Program-made: the position numbers and the translations under genes
From: Geotrypetes seraphini
Taxonomy: Eukaryota > Chordata > Amphibia > Gymnophiona > Dermophiidae
Assembly: GCF_902459505.1 (NCBI RefSeq)
Contig: NC_047096.1
Coordinates: forward strand, 3,348,001 to 3,412,000
DNA length: 64,000 bases
Direction of reading: 5' to 3'
Shown here: piece by piece, positions 21,888-32,929 of the stretch
Numbering within the stretch: position 1 is the stretch's first letter
Layout: each line of letters starts with the position of its first letter
Notes under the pieces: generated by a model
What the model saw: only the letters and a program-made list of their open reading frames with translations
Told to the model about the DNA's origin: nothing
Databases searched by the model: none

Positions 21888-22400
21888 CGGGCAGCAGATA
21901 CGAGTCCAGGCAGGAGAGGGCTAAGTCCTCGATTCAAGGCGCATGAAAGTCTGACTTCAGCCCGACCAAAATAACCAGCCTCGCTAAGCCGTGATTAAGT
22001 CTCTGAGTCACGGCTGTCCCTTTCCGGGAAGCTCGGCCGAGAGGAGGATCGCGACTACAAGTCGGTCGCTCCGCCCGCCCCTCCCTCCGGGACCTGCCGG
22101 CTGAGCTTTGCGCCCAGGGTGCTGCTGCAGCCTTTTAAATGTCCGAGCGAAGCGGCACCGGGCATGCGCACTGCGCCACTTTGCGCTTTCAAATCACTCC
22201 GCTAGGCAGGCGTTATTCAGGGGTACCTGGCTGGCTCCATGTAACGCGCAGTTGCCTCTTGCATCCCTTGTTACATTTCAATACAGCCTAATGCGCAAAG
22301 TAGCAGCGTTAACCATATCGCGCGTGATTAGCAGCCCTGAGCGCCCTTTCCTGGCTTCAGTTCTTTTCCCCTTGTTTCAGCCCAAGTGGAGACCTCCCTA
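21870..22400 (-). promoter_or_regulatory. CpG-rich promoter region of SLC45A3
   Basis: CpG density is far higher than in the flanks. On the minus strand ATTTAAAAGG at about 22,141-22,132 could be a TATA-like box, and a GC box (GGGGCGGGCGG) lies near 22,082-22,072 in the presumed leader. The direction is inferred from the splice donor at 21,888. A divergent gene upstream is not seen. Confidence 0.5.
21888..22105 (-). other. SLC45A3: Probable non-coding first exon of SLC45A3
   Basis: A strong minus-strand donor, CTGCCCG|GTAAGAC, lies at 21,888/21,887 inside a CpG-rich patch 12.8 kb upstream of the coding exon's acceptor. Human SLC45A3 also begins with a non-coding exon, which supports the reading. 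The 5' limit is set about 28 bp downstream of the TATA-like box and is approximate. Confidence 0.55.
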
Positions 22401-22597
22401 GAAACCCAGGGCAGCTAAGGCTCATTTGGTGAACTTACATTCTATGAATATTTATGGATGGCTATTGTTATGCATTTACAATTTAGAAGAGCCTGGCCAT
22501 GTCCAGGGATTACATTATTTCATTAGGGTTTAAGCCATTGATCAGTGTTCTTCAACCTTCTTACACCTATGGACCTGTGGAATTTTTTTTTTTTTTA

Positions 22598-23080
22598 CAT
22601 GACTTAAGATAAAGACCAAATGGCCCGTCCAGTCTGCCCATCCGCAGTAACCATTCTCTCTCTCTCTCTCCGAGAGATCCCATGTACCTATCCCAGGCTC
22701 TCTTGAATCCAGACACAGTCTCTGTTTCCCATTACTTCTTCCGGGAGACTGTTCCACGCATCTACCACCCTATCCATAAAAAAGTATTTCCTCAGATCAC
22801 CTCTTAACTTCATCCTATGCCCTCTCATTCCAAATGAAAAAGACTCGACTCATGTGCATTTACATCACGTAGGTATTTAAACATCTCTATCATATCTCCC
22901 TTCTCCAAAGTATACAGAATAGATTGAGATCTTTAAATCTGTCCTCATATGCCTTATGACGAAGCCCACACACCATTTTAGTAGCCTTCCTCTGGACAGG
23001 CTCCATCCTTTTTATATCCTTTTGAAGGTGTGGCCTCCAGAAATTATTTTGTGGACTGGCAAACTACTAAGAATGAAATT
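22598..23080 (-). mobile_element. CR1-like LINE, minus strand, copy A
   Basis: The 3' end reads ACTTAAGATAAAGACCAAAT then GGCCCGTCCAGTCTGCCC. Further in are CGGGAGACTGTTCCACGCAT and GTAGCCTTCCTCTGGACAGG, stretches shared with copies at 39,030 and 54,520. It ends where the plus-strand CR1-like copy region begins. Confidence 0.65.
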
Positions 23081-23194
23081 TTTAAAAAACCCTGTCTCCG
23101 CCCCATCCCCACAGCTCAGTCCCTATCTCCATCCCGTGTACAGGGAGTGTGTGTGGGGGGGGGGGGGGGGGGAGAGAGAGAGTCAGAGGGTATT

Positions 23195-23797
23195 ACAACC
23201 AGAACGAAAGAAGTTATCCTGCTGTTGTATCGAGCGATGGTGTGCCCGCATCTGGAGTACTGGTCATCGTACCTTAAGAAGGATATGGCGTTACTCGAGA
23301 GGGTTCAGAGGAGAGCGACACGTCTGATAAAAGGGATGGAAAACCTTTCATACGCTGAGAGATTGGAGAAACTGGGTCTCTTTTCCCTGGAGAAGAGGAG
23401 ACTTAGAGGGGATATGATAGAGACTTACAAGATCATGAAGGGCATAGAGAGAGTAGAGAGGGACAGATTCTTCAAACTTTCGAAAAATAAAAGAACAAGA
23501 GGGCATTCGGAAAAGTTGAAAGGGGACAGATTCAGTACAAATGCCAGGAAGTTCTTCTTTACCCAACGTGTGGTGGACACCTGGAATGCGCTTCCAGAGG
23601 ACGTAATAGGGCAGAGTACGGTTCTGGGGTTTAAGAAAGGATTGGACAATTTCCTGCTGGAAAAGGGGATAGAGGGGTATAGATAGGATTATTGCACAGG
23701 TCCTGGACCTGTTGGACCACCGCATGAGCGGGCTGCTGGGCACGATGATGGACCTCAGGTCTGACCCAGCAGAGGCATTGCTTATGTTCTTATGCAT
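23195..23797 (+). mobile_element. CR1-like LINE 3' end, copy 2 (best preserved)
   Basis: An open stretch of about 165 codons ends at 23,686 and encodes LLLYRAMVCPHLEYWSSYLK, LLERVQRRATRLIKGMENLS, YAERLEKLGLFSLEKRRLRG and ARKFFFTQRVVDTWNALPED. This is the C-terminal part of a CR1-clade ORF2. The tail GATGGACCTCAGGTCTGACC is followed by TGCTTATGTTCTTATG, an 8-bp repeated end typical of CR1 clades. The 5' end is truncated in a G-rich run at 23,156-23,172, so it cannot be active. Confidence 0.85.
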
Positions 23798-24074
23798 CTC
23801 TCTCCCACTCCCTCTACTGCCATTTTTCCTTCTCTCATCCCCCGGATCATGTGCAGCATTTTTCACTATTGCCCACCAGCCCCGTGCCCAACATTCCTCC
23901 TTCTATCACCCCTCTCCCTCCATCACTATGTCCAACAATAGAAGCCAAAACTCTTTCTGAGCCCATGCGGAGCCTCAGTCACAAGCCTCTCTCCTTCCAA
24001 GATATGGCAGCGCTTTCAGCACCCGCCATCACCTGCTCTGCCCCATCCTGATCCTCAGGCTTCAATCCTTTTAG

Positions 24075-24235
24075 GCCACAGGTGATCCTCCAGAGCCACC
24101 ACCCAGCTGGGGTTTCAGGATTTCCACAATGACTGTGCACATACTGCTTCCATTGTATAGTTATTGTGGAAATCTTGAAAACCTGTCTGGGTTGTAGTCC
24201 TTAAAGACTGTGTAGGGTTGTCTAAACCTTTCTAG
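24075..24235. repeat. Degenerate hAT-like MITE
   Basis: GGTTTCAGGATTTCCACAAT and ATTGTGGAAATCTTGAAAAC are inverted around a short core, as in the family at 30.6 and 36.3 kb. The ends are eroded. From 24,236 to 24,815 I recognise nothing. Confidence 0.5.
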
Positions 24236-24819
24236 TCTCTGACAAAGCTTTCAGTATTCTCCCTGCTTTTTCCCTAGCTCTAGGCTCCTGAAGCCGCTGC
24301 TGTGCCACACATTGTCTCTGAAAGTGTAGGCATGCCCTTCTTGAAAAGGTTAAAAAAAACCCTCTGACTCAAACCATCATCTCTCTTGGAGTGGTCACCA
24401 GCTACTGTACAGAATTCTAACTCATCTTGAGTTGAGCTGTGGAAAGATGATCCAAGTTTAGGATAAAACTCTATTACAATCCATTGTCACTCTTACTCTG
24501 CTCGAAAAGGTACTTCATCTTAAATATAGTCAGTAGTCGAATTAAAGCCTCTCCAGGAGTAGCGACAAGCAATCACTAACCAATTCTTGACTTAAGGGAA
24601 ACAGGAAGAAGAACCTTGTTAGGGAATACTTTTTGATTTGGTGTTACAGGATTCTCTTAAGTGAAATTACCCTGAAATAATTATGGAAATGACACCATTT
24701 ACAATGCAAAAGTTCCCAATAAATAAATTAAAATATTACAATCAATTAAAGACAGATTAAACCCCTTAAAGGACAAATGTGAAATGTGTTCTCATTTAAA
24801 CATTTCAGGATCCACTTAA

Positions 24820-25392
24820 AATGGGATCACGAGAAGGTTATCATGCCGCTGTACCGGGCCATGGTACGCCCCCCCACCTGCGTACATGAAGACGGACACA
24901 GTACTACTCGAAAGGGCCAGAGAAGAGAGACTAAAATGGTTAAGGGGCTGGAGGAGTTGCCGGATAGTGAGAGATTAGAGAAACTGGGCCTCTTCTCCCT
25001 TGAAAAGAGGAGACATGATCAAAACATTCAAAATACTGAAGGAAATAGGCTTAGCAGATAAAGACAGATTGTTCACCCTCTCCAAGGTAGGGAGAACAAG
25101 AGGGCACTCTCTAAAATTGAAAGAGGATAGATTCCGTTCGAACGTAAGGAAGTTCTTCTTCACCCAGAGAGTGGTAGAAAACTGGAACGCTCTTCCGGAG
25201 TCTGTCATAGGGGAAAACACCCTCCAGAGATTCAAGACAAAGTTGGACAAGTTCCTGCTGAACAGGAACTTATGCAGGTAAGGCTAGTCTCAGTTAGGGT
25301 GCTGGTCTTAGACCAAAGGGCCGCCATGTGAGTGGACTGCCGGGCATGATGGACCACTGGTCTGACCCAGCAGCGGCAATTCTTATGTTCTC
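24820..25392 (+). mobile_element. CR1-like LINE 3' end, copy 3
   Basis: It encodes MPLYRAMVRPPTC, then, after breaks, RFRSNVRKFFFTQRVVENWN and ALPESVIGENTLQRFKTKLD, and ends with GGACCACTGGTCTGACCCAG and TTCTTATGTTCTCA. It is diverged from copy 2 and belongs to a related subfamily. Confidence 0.8.
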
Positions 25393-25551
25393 ACTAGCCT
25401 AAAACTGGATCCAGTTGGGCAAATTACTGTCTGAATCACAGAAGCCAACTTTTCAAAATTATTGGGGGGTGCTAAACCCCACAGAAATGGACCCCTCCCA
25501 GGGGGGCTCAAGCACAGAGCTGGCTCCTATTTGCTTTCAAAGAACATTAAG

Positions 25552-25640
25552 GGCTTCTTTTACAAAGCCGTGGTAGAGGTTTCGATCGTGGGTCAACGAG
25601 GTACAGAAACCTCTACCGCAGCTGTGTAAAAGCCAGCATA
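25552..25640. mobile_element. Palindromic MITE related to the 19.4-kb copy
   Basis: GGGCTTCTTTTACAAAGCCG and the inverted TGTGTAAAAGCC end, with TAGAGGTTT/AAACCTCTA inside, form a hairpin of about 90 bp. Confidence 0.6.
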
Positions 25641-27500
25641 AATTTCCATGCAACCTCAGATACATATGTTTTAGAAAATTGTTTTCAAATTTGCTTAAGT
25701 TCAAGTTTAAGACAAATATTCTTGGCAAAGTACTTTTCTCCCTGTATGAAAATGTCTTTTCTCCAGCTTCATTTGTCTTGTAATCTTCACCCTAAGCTAA
25801 GAAGCGCATCAGCTGATTACAGCAAAAATACAATAAATGTGTTCTTTTTCCTGACTGTGTTTATTGACTTTTCTCTTCAGCTCAAACAATAATTCCCACT
25901 CAAACCACATTCATAAAAATAAAGTCACATATTTCTGAAAATACTTCAGCTTAAGAATTGTTTCTCTCCTTAGGAACAGACAAATAAGCCTCAGTGGCAA
26001 AAGCATTTGGCTTCTTTCTTTTACTCTCCCATTCTGGCAACTAGTGAATAGTAAAAGGCTACTACTACCTTTGGCCTTTTTAAAATACTCCAGGATTTCT
26101 TGCCCTACTTCTGTGTTTGTTCAGAATTAACCCCCCCCCACCCCACCCCTTATTTTTCACTAAGCCACTGTATCTCTCCCGCTGCGGGGGTTGTGCGTGG
26201 CCAGGGCAGTGGCAGGCGTTTCTTGGCAGTCTCTGACGCTTTCATGCCTGTACCGGCATCCCTGGACCAGTCGCTTATTTTTGTCACCAAAAGCTGACGC
26301 TGTTTTTTGAAAATGGCTCAGCATTTTTTTTACGAATCCACCGGAGGGCTCATTTCAATGTTAAAGAGCACATTTGCATGTCATTGTTGGAGACTGCTAG
26401 AAAGCTCGCTATCGACAGCGATAATCTGTTGTGATAATCCGCCGCGAAAATGCGTACAGGCTAAACCGTCGGTAAACAGTTTAGCGACCAGCAGCCTCAT
26501 TTGTTGGAGGCCAGAATGTGGCATCAGTCTGTCTCTCGACGGGAAGGAGCACATTTCTATAGGGCTGGGTCACAACATCTATTTTTCTGCCCCCTCGTTT
26601 CTCTGTCCCAGGAAGGATGTGAAAGGAATTCTTTAAAGTTGCAATTCTGCAATCTATGTTAATTGTATTTCTTTTTATCTTAGGGTATACATGTTATGGG
26701 GGGGGGGTCTGTTCTTTTATTGATGTAGCTCCTTTCTGGAGATTTGTTTTTATGTTCTATTACGTACACCAAGGATTGAGCTTTGTCTTAAAAGCTGTAT
26801 ATTAAGTAAAATAAACTTGTGACATCTTCAACCAGTGGGGGTGAAAGAGCATATCACCAGGAGCCAGAAAAGCAAAGAGCCTAGAACTCTTTAGCATCTG
26901 CTGGTAGTGGGGAGGAGGGGGATCCTATCAGTGGAGATGGGTCTTGTGAGTTTGACAATTTGTACTGGCCGGAGTAGAAGATATGATGGGAAGAGGGGGG
27001 GGGGGCCGTGCAGCTGATTTTGTCTTACAGTAGCTCATGTTTATCTACTCAAACTGATAGAAGCAGGCGACTGGGCACGAATGCCTCTCCCCTTCCGTTC
27101 CTAGATACAGCAACCGTTCCTTTCCGAGTGCTTTATCTGGTGTCATCTATTACTATTTTTTTTCCTTTCCAACAGAAGTTGGAAAGAATTACACCGAAGG
27201 GTCAAGATACAGAGGGTAGAGCCTAAGGCCCCTTTCCTGGCCTATCTCTCTTCACTTATCTCCCCCTATGATTCTGCACCACCCCCCTCCCCCTTGAGCT
27301 CTGCTCAGCTGGTAACAGTCGTTTTTTCCCAATAACTAAAACCCCTGGGTTTTGGTGGGGTTTTTGGGGGTTATTTTTTTGCATAACCAAGCGATGTTTG
27401 GCTACTTTGCTTGGGGTTTTAGCTAATTTGCGTGGCCGGATTGGAAAATGGGCGATCGAGGGGGAAAACACTCAGTGGGCCGTTTTGTGCATCGGGTCAG
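25641..27500. other. Intergenic sequence, unassigned
   Basis: Several G/C homopolymer runs occur (26,131; 26,700; 26,996-27,006). The segment 26,290-26,480 is unusually rich in CGCGA/TCGAC-type words for the region, but I see no element ends and no gene. Confidence 0.35.
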
Positions 27501-27519
27501 GTTTAGCGATGATCGCTGA

Positions 27520-27715
27520 CTTTAGTGCATCATTGAGGATGCCAATAGCCCTTGTATTATAGGAGGTGATTTTAATCTCATATTAAATCCTAACTGTGAC
27601 AGAAAATCCACCTATCAATTTAAAAAAAAACAAAGCTTGGGTGGCTTCATATGATGTTATGATTCAATTAAAACTTTGCAATATTTGGAGAACCATCTTT
27701 TCTGTTCTGCATATG
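27520..27715 (+). mobile_element. L1-like LINE fragment, endonuclease part
   Basis: The stretch encodes IIGGDFNLILNPNCDRKSTY, the GGDFN motif of L1-type apurinic endonuclease. Its continuation appears at 28,600 after about 0.9 kb of inserted sequence. Confidence 0.65.
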
Positions 27716-27993
27716 TCATATTCATACATAAGAGGGGGCGGGAGGGGTCTGCCCTGGGCATGGTCTTCCTAAGGGTGTGGCACCCCCCCCTTGCTGTGCA
27801 TGCCCCGTGCTTTCCTCCACAGCTTTTTTACTTCCCTCCCGCGTTGGCGCTCTCTTTGATGTCACTTCGTAACCCGTGCCTAGGAAGAGATGTTAAAGGG
27901 CGAGCTCAAGCCGGAGAAGTTAAAAAGGAACGCAGGGTGCACGGGGCAGGGGAGGGGATTTCTTTCTCATTAGCAGGAGGTTAGTTTCTAGAG

Positions 27994-28559
27994 CAGTGTG
28001 TCTCAAACATTTTTTTAAGCTCTGTCACACTAACCCCCTCTTTTACTAAGGTGCGTGCACTAAACGCTAATGCGGCCTTAGACTAACATGGAGCAAATGG
28101 TTTTTTGCAGCACATTATAATTAAAATTATAAAATTACAAAACCAACAAAAAATTAAATTTGAGGGTAATTGTAACAACAGTGAAACTAATGCAATGGAG
28201 GAGCTTGTTTTGGAGTGCAAATTAACTCAAAATGGTTTCTTCATTTTAATTTGCCAGAGCTGAAAATCCAAGTTCACAAACGGTAACAACGCCGCGATTG
28301 CTTTGTTGCTCAAGTTAGGAGAATTACTGCATAACCAACGAAACTCCAATGACTTGCCATTAGTTTTCAAGGACCAATCGAGTCAAAGAACGATGCTGTT
28401 GTATCCTTACGCACGCAGACTCCCATAACATTGACAGACTTTTGTGTATGTGATGCAGTGTCATCTGTTCTAGTATATACTTATAAAGGGAATTAAAAAA
28501 AATAAAGTTCAATTCTGGAAAATCTCGTGGCACACCTGGAATCTCATCAGGGCACAGAG
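27994..28559. mobile_element. hAT-type element with 8-bp target duplication
   Basis: It starts CAGTGTGTCTCAAACATTTT and ends with GGCACACCTGGAATCTCATC then AGGGCACAGAG. It is flanked by TTCTAGAG at 27,986-27,993 and again at 28,560-28,567, an exact 8-bp match. The right terminus lacks the full inverted end. It contains a partial CTTTTACTAAGG MITE near 28,038. A shorter relative lies at 61,289. Confidence 0.65.
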
Positions 28560-28599
28560 TTCTAGAGTACTAGCATCTGACATTGGACATATATCGGTT

Positions 28600-29010
28600 A
28601 GACCGTGCCATAATTTCACTAACATTGCAAGTTGATTAATTTCTCAAAACAGACCTCTATGGAGATTTAATGCTGTTACTGAATACTTGAACTTTAATAC
28701 TCTAGAAAATACAGATTGGATAAACAGATGGGATGCATTTGAAGCTTTCATTAGGGGAATTAAAATAAATTATTCAGCTAAACATAGGAAGCAACTCAAT
28801 GCCATTATTGAATGACTGGAGAATAATATCAAATCACTACAGAAATCTCATCAGAAACAGCAAAGCTTGAAAAGAAACAACAAAAAAACCAAACAACCTG
28901 AGATTAGAATATAACTCCTTACTAAGAGAAAAAGCTGCTAATTCTTTATTTATGCAATCTGTACTTTATTATGCAAAAAATAATAAAAGTGGTCACTTGC
29001 TAGCTAACCC
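28600..29010 (+). mobile_element. L1-like LINE fragment, second part
   Basis: It encodes NTDWINRWDAFEAFIRGIKI and KAANSLFMQSVLYYAKNNKS, the linker between endonuclease and polymerase in L1-type ORF2. With 27,520-27,715 it represents one dead L1-like copy split by later insertions. Confidence 0.6.
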
Positions 29011-30592
29011 CTCCCCCCACCCCTTTGACTTTGGAAGAGCTGCATCTTCCAGAGGGAGAGAAGTGGTTCCTAGGAGGACAGTTTCCTCGAGCTTTTCCTG
29101 ATAACGAGTGGCACTCGGCGAGGAGGTCATCTGCTGGCGTGCAACATCTATGATTTGGAAATCCAGGAACAGAAAGTCAGAAAATTAGGAGAAGTAGATA
29201 AAGAAGGAGAGGGCTGGAGATCTTTCTGCCTGGCAGAACAGACTGAGGAACAATGCAGCCACTTCAGAAGGGAATGATCTGCAAAACTGAAAAGCTTTTC
29301 TAGGCTCTGGAAGAGCTAATCTATTTATGGCACCAGCAGGTAAGAAGCTGAGGGATTTATGCCCCCCCCCCCCCCCCAAGAGGTCAGGGAGCATCAGTGA
29401 TGGCTTCTGTCATGAAAAACTGCCAGAACTCAGTGAGAAATCCTGGGTCAGCACTGACGCTAGACTGCAGCGGGCATGTGTTTGGGTGCATGGCTCTGGC
29501 AGAGCATCCTCCAATGCCAAAGTCTAAATCTCCACATCAGGCTTCCTCTTGCATTCTGCTGACGAGACTCCTTGCTGGCACTGTCAGTTGACAGCGAAGA
29601 TGCCTAGATCCTGCGCCTCCGCATCAGAGACACAGGACTGAAGTCAGCCCTCGAGAGACAGTGGCGTTGCATGGCATGCAGACTGCAAGAAGCAGGGCAG
29701 GTCTGTGAGCAGGAGGGACTGGACATCCCTCCTCTGTCTGTTTGAAGTAGTGGTTCAGGGGGGATTCAATGGCATCCCTCCTGCTGAGGTTTTGTAAAAT
29801 GGGGGGGAGGGGTGGAGGAGGGGGAATCCTAGTGGCAGGTCATCAGGGGGGCTGACTCAATTTTATTTTATTTTTTTTTGGGGGGGGCATGTATTATATC
29901 TTTGCCATTAAAAAAAACCTTGAGGCAGGAGGCTGCTTTGGGGCTTCCCCAAACCAGCTCTGCCCACGAGTGAGAGCTAGTTTTTCCACGAGCAATCGGA
30001 TGGTATTACGGCTACCCTCCACAAAACTCATTTGCATGGGAAGCTGTTTGAACATTGAATGCCATTTAGAAACTGGCCCACAGCAACCTCCACGGTCTTA
30101 ACGACTGTTTTTGGTGCATCTAGCTCTCAGTACTGGCCCTCTTATTTGGGGGGGAGGAGAAGTAGAGTAATCTTGGGTTCCAGAGCAGCCACAGAACAGA
30201 GGGCAGCATGCAGACCAAAGAGCAGGTGGCAGCGTAGTACCAGCGCCAGTGTAATAGAGTCAGAGCTATTTACGTATTAGGGCCCAGGTAGCCAGAAGGG
30301 GGGTCCTTAGCTATACAAAGCAGAAGTCTCATCTGGAGAAAGATCTCCCAGATCAGGATTACATCTGCACACATTCTCAATTTTTTTAGTCTAGGGCCAA
30401 CTGGGCCTTTGCATAGAAGGGCCACCACCGCCGCAGACCAGAGCGAGCGGGAAGGCCCAACTAGTTTAAGCCATCCTTGTACCTATGCTGTGTGGGGGTA
30501 AGCACTAGTGGAAACAAACTAAGATAGGAGGACAGTGTGGTTTCTGAAGTGAATAGTTTTAAGCCCCAGTCTCCAGTGATTTTGCTGGCACC
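29011..30592. other. Intergenic sequence, unassigned
   Basis: A C-run at 29,361-29,377 and G-rich stretches near 29,800 and 29,880 stand out. No gene or repeat family recognised. Confidence 0.35.
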
Positions 30593-30600
30593 CTATAAGG

Positions 30601-30775
30601 CAGGGGTGTTCAATGTCGGTCCTCGAGGGCCGCAGTCCAGTCGGGTTTTCTGGATTTCCCCAATGAATATGCATGAGATCTATTTGCATGCACTGCTTTC
30701 AATGCATATTCATTGAGGAAATCCTGAAAACCCGACTGGATTGCGGCCCTCGAGGACCGACATTGGACACCCCTG
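30601..30775. mobile_element. hAT-type MITE with perfect 8-bp target duplication
   Basis: The ends CAGGGGTGTTCAATGTCGG and CCGACATTGGACACCCCTG are inverted, and the flanks are CTATAAGG at 30,593-30,600 and 30,776-30,783. The arms pair over most of the length. The exact duplication and well-matched arms suggest a fairly young insertion. Confidence 0.9.
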
Positions 30776-30831
30776 CTATAAGGAAAGAAAGAAGTATATT
30801 CTTATCAGAGAAACCCAAAAAAAAAGGGGAG

Positions 30832-31204
30832 AGTGTGGTGCAGTGGTTAAAGCTATAGCCTCGGCACCCTGAGGTTGTGGGTTCAAATCCACACTGTTCA
30901 TTGTGACCCTGGGCAAGTCACTTAACCTCCCCATTGCCCCAGGTACATTAGATCAGTGTTTCTCAATTCGATCCTGGAGTCCCCCCGTGCCAGTCAGGTT
31001 TTCAGGATACCCACACTGAATTTGCATAAACTTGATTTGCAGACACTGCCTCCATTATCATACATATTCATTGTGGATATCTTGAAAACCTGACTGGCAA
31101 GGGGGGACTCCAGGACCGAATTGAGAAGCACTGCATTCGATAGATCGTGAGCCCACCGGGACAGATAGGGAAAGTGCTTGAGTGGAAAATGGAATAAATA
31201 AAAG
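30832..31204 (+). mobile_element. tRNA-derived SINE, copy 3, interrupted by a hAT element
   Basis: The head (GTGTGGTGCAGTGGTTAAAG) and B box GGGTTCAAATCC occupy 30,832-30,953. The body resumes after 31,141 with GATCGTGAGCCCACCGGGAC and a tail of AATAAATAAAA. A 180-bp hAT-type copy splits it. Confidence 0.85.
30954..31133. mobile_element. hAT-type MITE inside a SINE
   Basis: It runs from CAGTGTTTCTCAATTCG to CGAATTGAGAAGCACTG. The duplicated target is CATTAGAT/CATTCGAT (seven of eight), taken from the SINE sequence, so this insertion is younger than the SINE copy. Confidence 0.88.
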
Positions 31205-31573
31205 AGAGGAAAATCTGTTTGGCCAGCCAGGAAGATAGATGGAAACAGATGCACATGCTCAGAAAGGTTTTTCTAAAATCCAAATCTATGGCTCCTTCAG
31301 ATGTCATCACTCATTCTGCTTGTCCATAGCATGAGAGCGTCACCCTATTTTTTCTCCAAAAAAAGGACATATGGCCCTGCCCCATTCTGTCCAAATCTCA
31401 TCTCTCTGGGACTGTGTCTGGAAGGCATCTGCGCTTGCATGCAACGTCATCATGTCGCGCCCTCCAGTCATGACCCCCAAGCTCAATGGTTTTCAAAACC
31501 CATCCGGATGCCTGGAAAGTCCTCTAAAAATAGGACATTTCCAGGAAAATCTGGGCATCTGATACCCCTAGAG
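31205..31573. other. Intergenic sequence, unassigned
   Basis: No recognisable repeat ends or coding signal. Confidence 0.3.
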
Positions 31574-31834
31574 CAGTGGTTTCAAACTTGCGGCCCGCCA
31601 GGTACTATTTTGAGGTCTTCAGTATCATAATCACAGAAGTACAATATGTGATCATATGTCTCTTTAGCTATAAATGACAATATTATTATTAAGACTTAGC
31701 CAAAACTATAGAGTTTTACCTCCTGCAAAATTGTTATTTCCTTAATAAGACATTAACTATTTTTTTCTGAAGCCCTCCAAGTACCTACAAAGCCCAAATG
31801 TGGCCCTGCAAAGGGTTGGAGTTGGAGACCACTG
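31574..31834. mobile_element. hAT-like element (CAGTGGTTTCAAACTTG family)
   Basis: The left end CAGTGGTTTCAAACTTGCGG and the right end GGAGTTGGAGACCACTG are inverted. It is homologous along its length to the copy at 43,058. No matching 8-bp flanks are seen here. Confidence 0.7.
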
Positions 31835-31864
31835 TATCCATGACATCCTGCTTGTCTTTGTGAA

Positions 31865-32102
31865 GCAGAGCTGAGATTGTGATGTCATAATGCCTCATTC
31901 CACCAATAAGAGCCAACCTCATCAGTGATGTCACAATGGCTTGATTGTCCTGTTCTCCCCTCTGCCCTCCAACCCAGCCAGCAGATTAACCCTTCCCCTC
32001 AAACTCTTTAATAAGACATGAACTATTTTTTTCTGAGGCCCACCGAGGACCTACAAATGCAAAATGTGGCCCTGCAAAGGGTTTGGAGTTGGAGACCACT
32101 GA
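31865..32102. repeat. Dispersed repeat plus hAT fragment
   Basis: The part 31,865-31,960 is the GTGATGTCATAATGCCTCAT repeat also at 14.2 and 35.4 kb. The part 32,005-32,102 is a right-end fragment of the hAT-like family (AATGTGGCCCTGCAAAGGGT, ending GAGACCACTG). From 32,103 to 32,517 nothing is recognised. Confidence 0.5.
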
Positions 32103-32929
32103 TATAGAGAGACAGGCACAGGAGCATTAGCAGAAGTGCTGAGAAAGGAAATTTATAAGCGTAAGTGCACACACATTCAGCTTTTAATCCCATCAATATT
32201 TTCCCTGCTCTGGTTCTTGTTTGCAGTACTCGTGAAAAACAAACAGGAGGCTGGGCCATGAGGCTTAGTAACAGGTCAGAGAGACCCAGCAAACAACCCA
32301 TATCCTAGAGCAGAGAACAATGCTTTCAAAAGCCCCAGTTCAAGTCTCAGAGCCAAGGGTAAAACACCCCATCCTGTACAGCTGCTCTTTAAAACAGTTC
32401 TACTGTTAAGGAACAGGTCCAGGCTGGCACATGTTCTGGATGCCACATCTCTCACTAGAGGCTCAGCAAAATCAATAGAGAAAGTTCTATTATACCACAG
32501 AGCAATCGGTGTATATGGCCTAATGTGACCATTTATTTTTTTCATCAAAATGGGACATCTATTAATATTCAGTCCCGCCCCCAATTCCACCCTAGCCCCG
32601 CCCTAGCCCACCCCCAATTTCTTCCATTCATTTTCATATACACACAATATCTTATTAATTCATAATGGTAAACATAAAATATTTTTTAAAAACCCACAAA
32701 GCACACTGTACGCAGAGAAAATGTTAATTATCATTTACGAGTTTCAGGGGTTTTTCAAAGATGTCAAGGCAGATTACTTTAAAATATGCAATGTCACCTC
32801 AGTAACTATAGAAAAATAGACAAATATAGTGCAAAATATAGACAGCAGATATAAATTCTCAAAACAGACACATTTTGATCACTAAATTGATAATAAAATA
32901 ATTTTTCCTATCTTTGTTGTCTGGTGATT

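Noticed and set aside
22108-22401. 97-codon plus-strand frame in the CpG-rich patch, as a divergent gene
   Set aside because: Open frames are expected in GC-rich DNA; no homology or splice donor on the plus strand was recognised.
23030-23686. Host gene exon of 218 codons
   Set aside because: The protein matches CR1-clade ORF2 and related copies occur at 18.6, 24.8 and 40.6 kb.
26307-26636. 109-codon plus-strand open frame
   Set aside because: No similarity recognised, no splice or promoter context, and it lies in intergenic sequence; length is within chance for the region.
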